This document shows, in pieces, positions 32,300 through 32,694 of a DNA stretch of 32,694 bases (position 1 is the stretch's first letter; each line of letters begins with the position of its first letter). Position numbers and translations under genes: made by a program. Origin of the DNA: Syntrophomonas sp. UBA4922 (GTDB taxonomy: Bacteria > Bacillota > Syntrophomonadia > Syntrophomonadales > Syntrophomonadaceae); contig DHBS01000003.1 of the NCBI GenBank assembly GCA_002398825.1, positions 42,323 through 75,016 of the forward strand. The letters run 5' to 3'. The notes under the pieces are model-generated. The model was not told where the DNA came from. It searched no databases and saw only the letters and a program-made list of their open reading frames with translations.

Positions 32300-32694
32300 A
32301 GCCGACCGGAGTATTGTTTTTCCCGGCCTTTGACTGGGCCATAACCCCAACCCACCCGGAGCGTGAAGAGCGCTTGCTATATACCCGCGACCAGATATTT
32401 GAAGAGGGTATCATGGATTTGCCGCAGATACGTGAATATCAGCCGGGATTGGCCACCCTCAAGGATATTGCCCGGGTGCATTTCTGCGTCCCTGACATAG
32501 AATCGCAGATCACCGAGGCCCATCTGGTCTCAGCCGGATCAGCACTGCGCATGGCCGATGCGGTTGTAACCGGCGAAGTGAAGAACGGCTTTGCCATCGT
32601 CCGTCCCCCGGGGCACCACTCCATGACCGTGGTGCACGGCAACCGGGGCTTCTGCAACATCAACAATGAGGCCATCATGATAGAATACCTGCGC
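32296..32694 (+). CDS. Histone deacetylase-family zinc hydrolase (3' end outside window)
   Basis: The start ATG lies in the ATGA overlap with the hydantoinase gene, which implies translational coupling. The 133 visible residues have the HDAC/AcuC/HdaH-type N-terminal features: FFPAFDWAITPTHPEREERL, AIVRPPGHHSM with the active-site His pair (H107, H108) and GFCNINNEAI. Zinc ligands Asp-x-His and Asp lie outside the window. Bacterial members act on acetylated lysines or polyamines (AcuC, ApaH), so substrate is open. Confidence 0.88.
   Translation, partial: MKPTGVLFFPAFDWAITPTHPEREERLLYTRDQIFEEGIMDLPQIREYQPGLATLKDIARVHFCVPDIESQITEAHLVSAGSALRMADAVVTGEVKNGFAIVRPPGHHSMTVVHGNRGFCNINNEAIMIEYLR

Noticed and set aside
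1..32694. CRISPR array, tRNA or rRNA genes, insertion sequences
   Set aside because: No regularly spaced short repeats, no cloverleaf with a TTCGA arm and no transposase reading frame were seen on either strand.

Overview
The window looks like chromosomal DNA of an anaerobic, Gram-positive-type bacterium of the Clostridia, perhaps Syntrophomonadaceae-like. This is an inference from gene content: a PrsA-type foldase, an SLH-domain wall hydrolase, a YlbF-family protein with a Cys-rich tail, a PadR regulator, an HgdB/double-cubane-type reductase, a GEMM-I riboswitch, strong AGGAGG ribosome binding sites and frequent TTG/GTG starts. No rRNA, tRNA, CRISPR array, phage gene or transposase was seen.

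Positions 1-1184 hold the 5' part of a DEAD-box helicase on the minus strand. The most unusual part follows. A GEMM-I (cyclic dinucleotide) riboswitch at 1810-1901 ends in an intrinsic terminator. It precedes an apparent operon: an exported M15 peptidase, a radical SAM/SPASM peptide maturase, and a 103-residue protein with six Cys packed in its middle that looks like a RiPP precursor. This cassette lies between two 175-bp direct repeats (1615-1789 and 5267-5441). The right repeat is the promoter and first codons of an intact coiled-coil gene (5380-6600). The left repeat is a frameshifted remnant of the same start. At the riboswitch position that corresponds to G20 of the Vc2 aptamer there is an A, the base associated with 3',3'-cGAMP-sensing variants.

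Positions 7247-18723 hold small housekeeping and stress genes: an alkyltransferase (ogt), a MOSC protein, the AzlC/AzlD exporter pair, purC (minus), a small YdeI/OmpD-associated protein, a membrane-anchored alpha/beta hydrolase (minus), a zincin-like metallopeptidase, a PrsA-like foldase, a PadR regulator overlapping a membrane protein, an isochorismatase-fold hydrolase, and an ECF sigma factor with a large membrane-bound putative anti-sigma protein. The sigma factor gene has its own ECF-type promoter.

Positions 18846-25436 hold a large-subunit catalase (minus), an NlpC/P60 hydrolase with three SLH repeats, a GyrI-like protein, an HgdB/double-cubane-type reductase with a good sigma-A promoter, and a lipoprotein. 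Positions 25732-32694 hold a thioredoxin-fold-like protein with a Cys cluster, miaB, a ylbF-family gene, mutS, a hydantoinase/oxoprolinase-family gene, and the start of an HDAC-family deacetylase that overlaps it by 4 bp and is cut by the window end.
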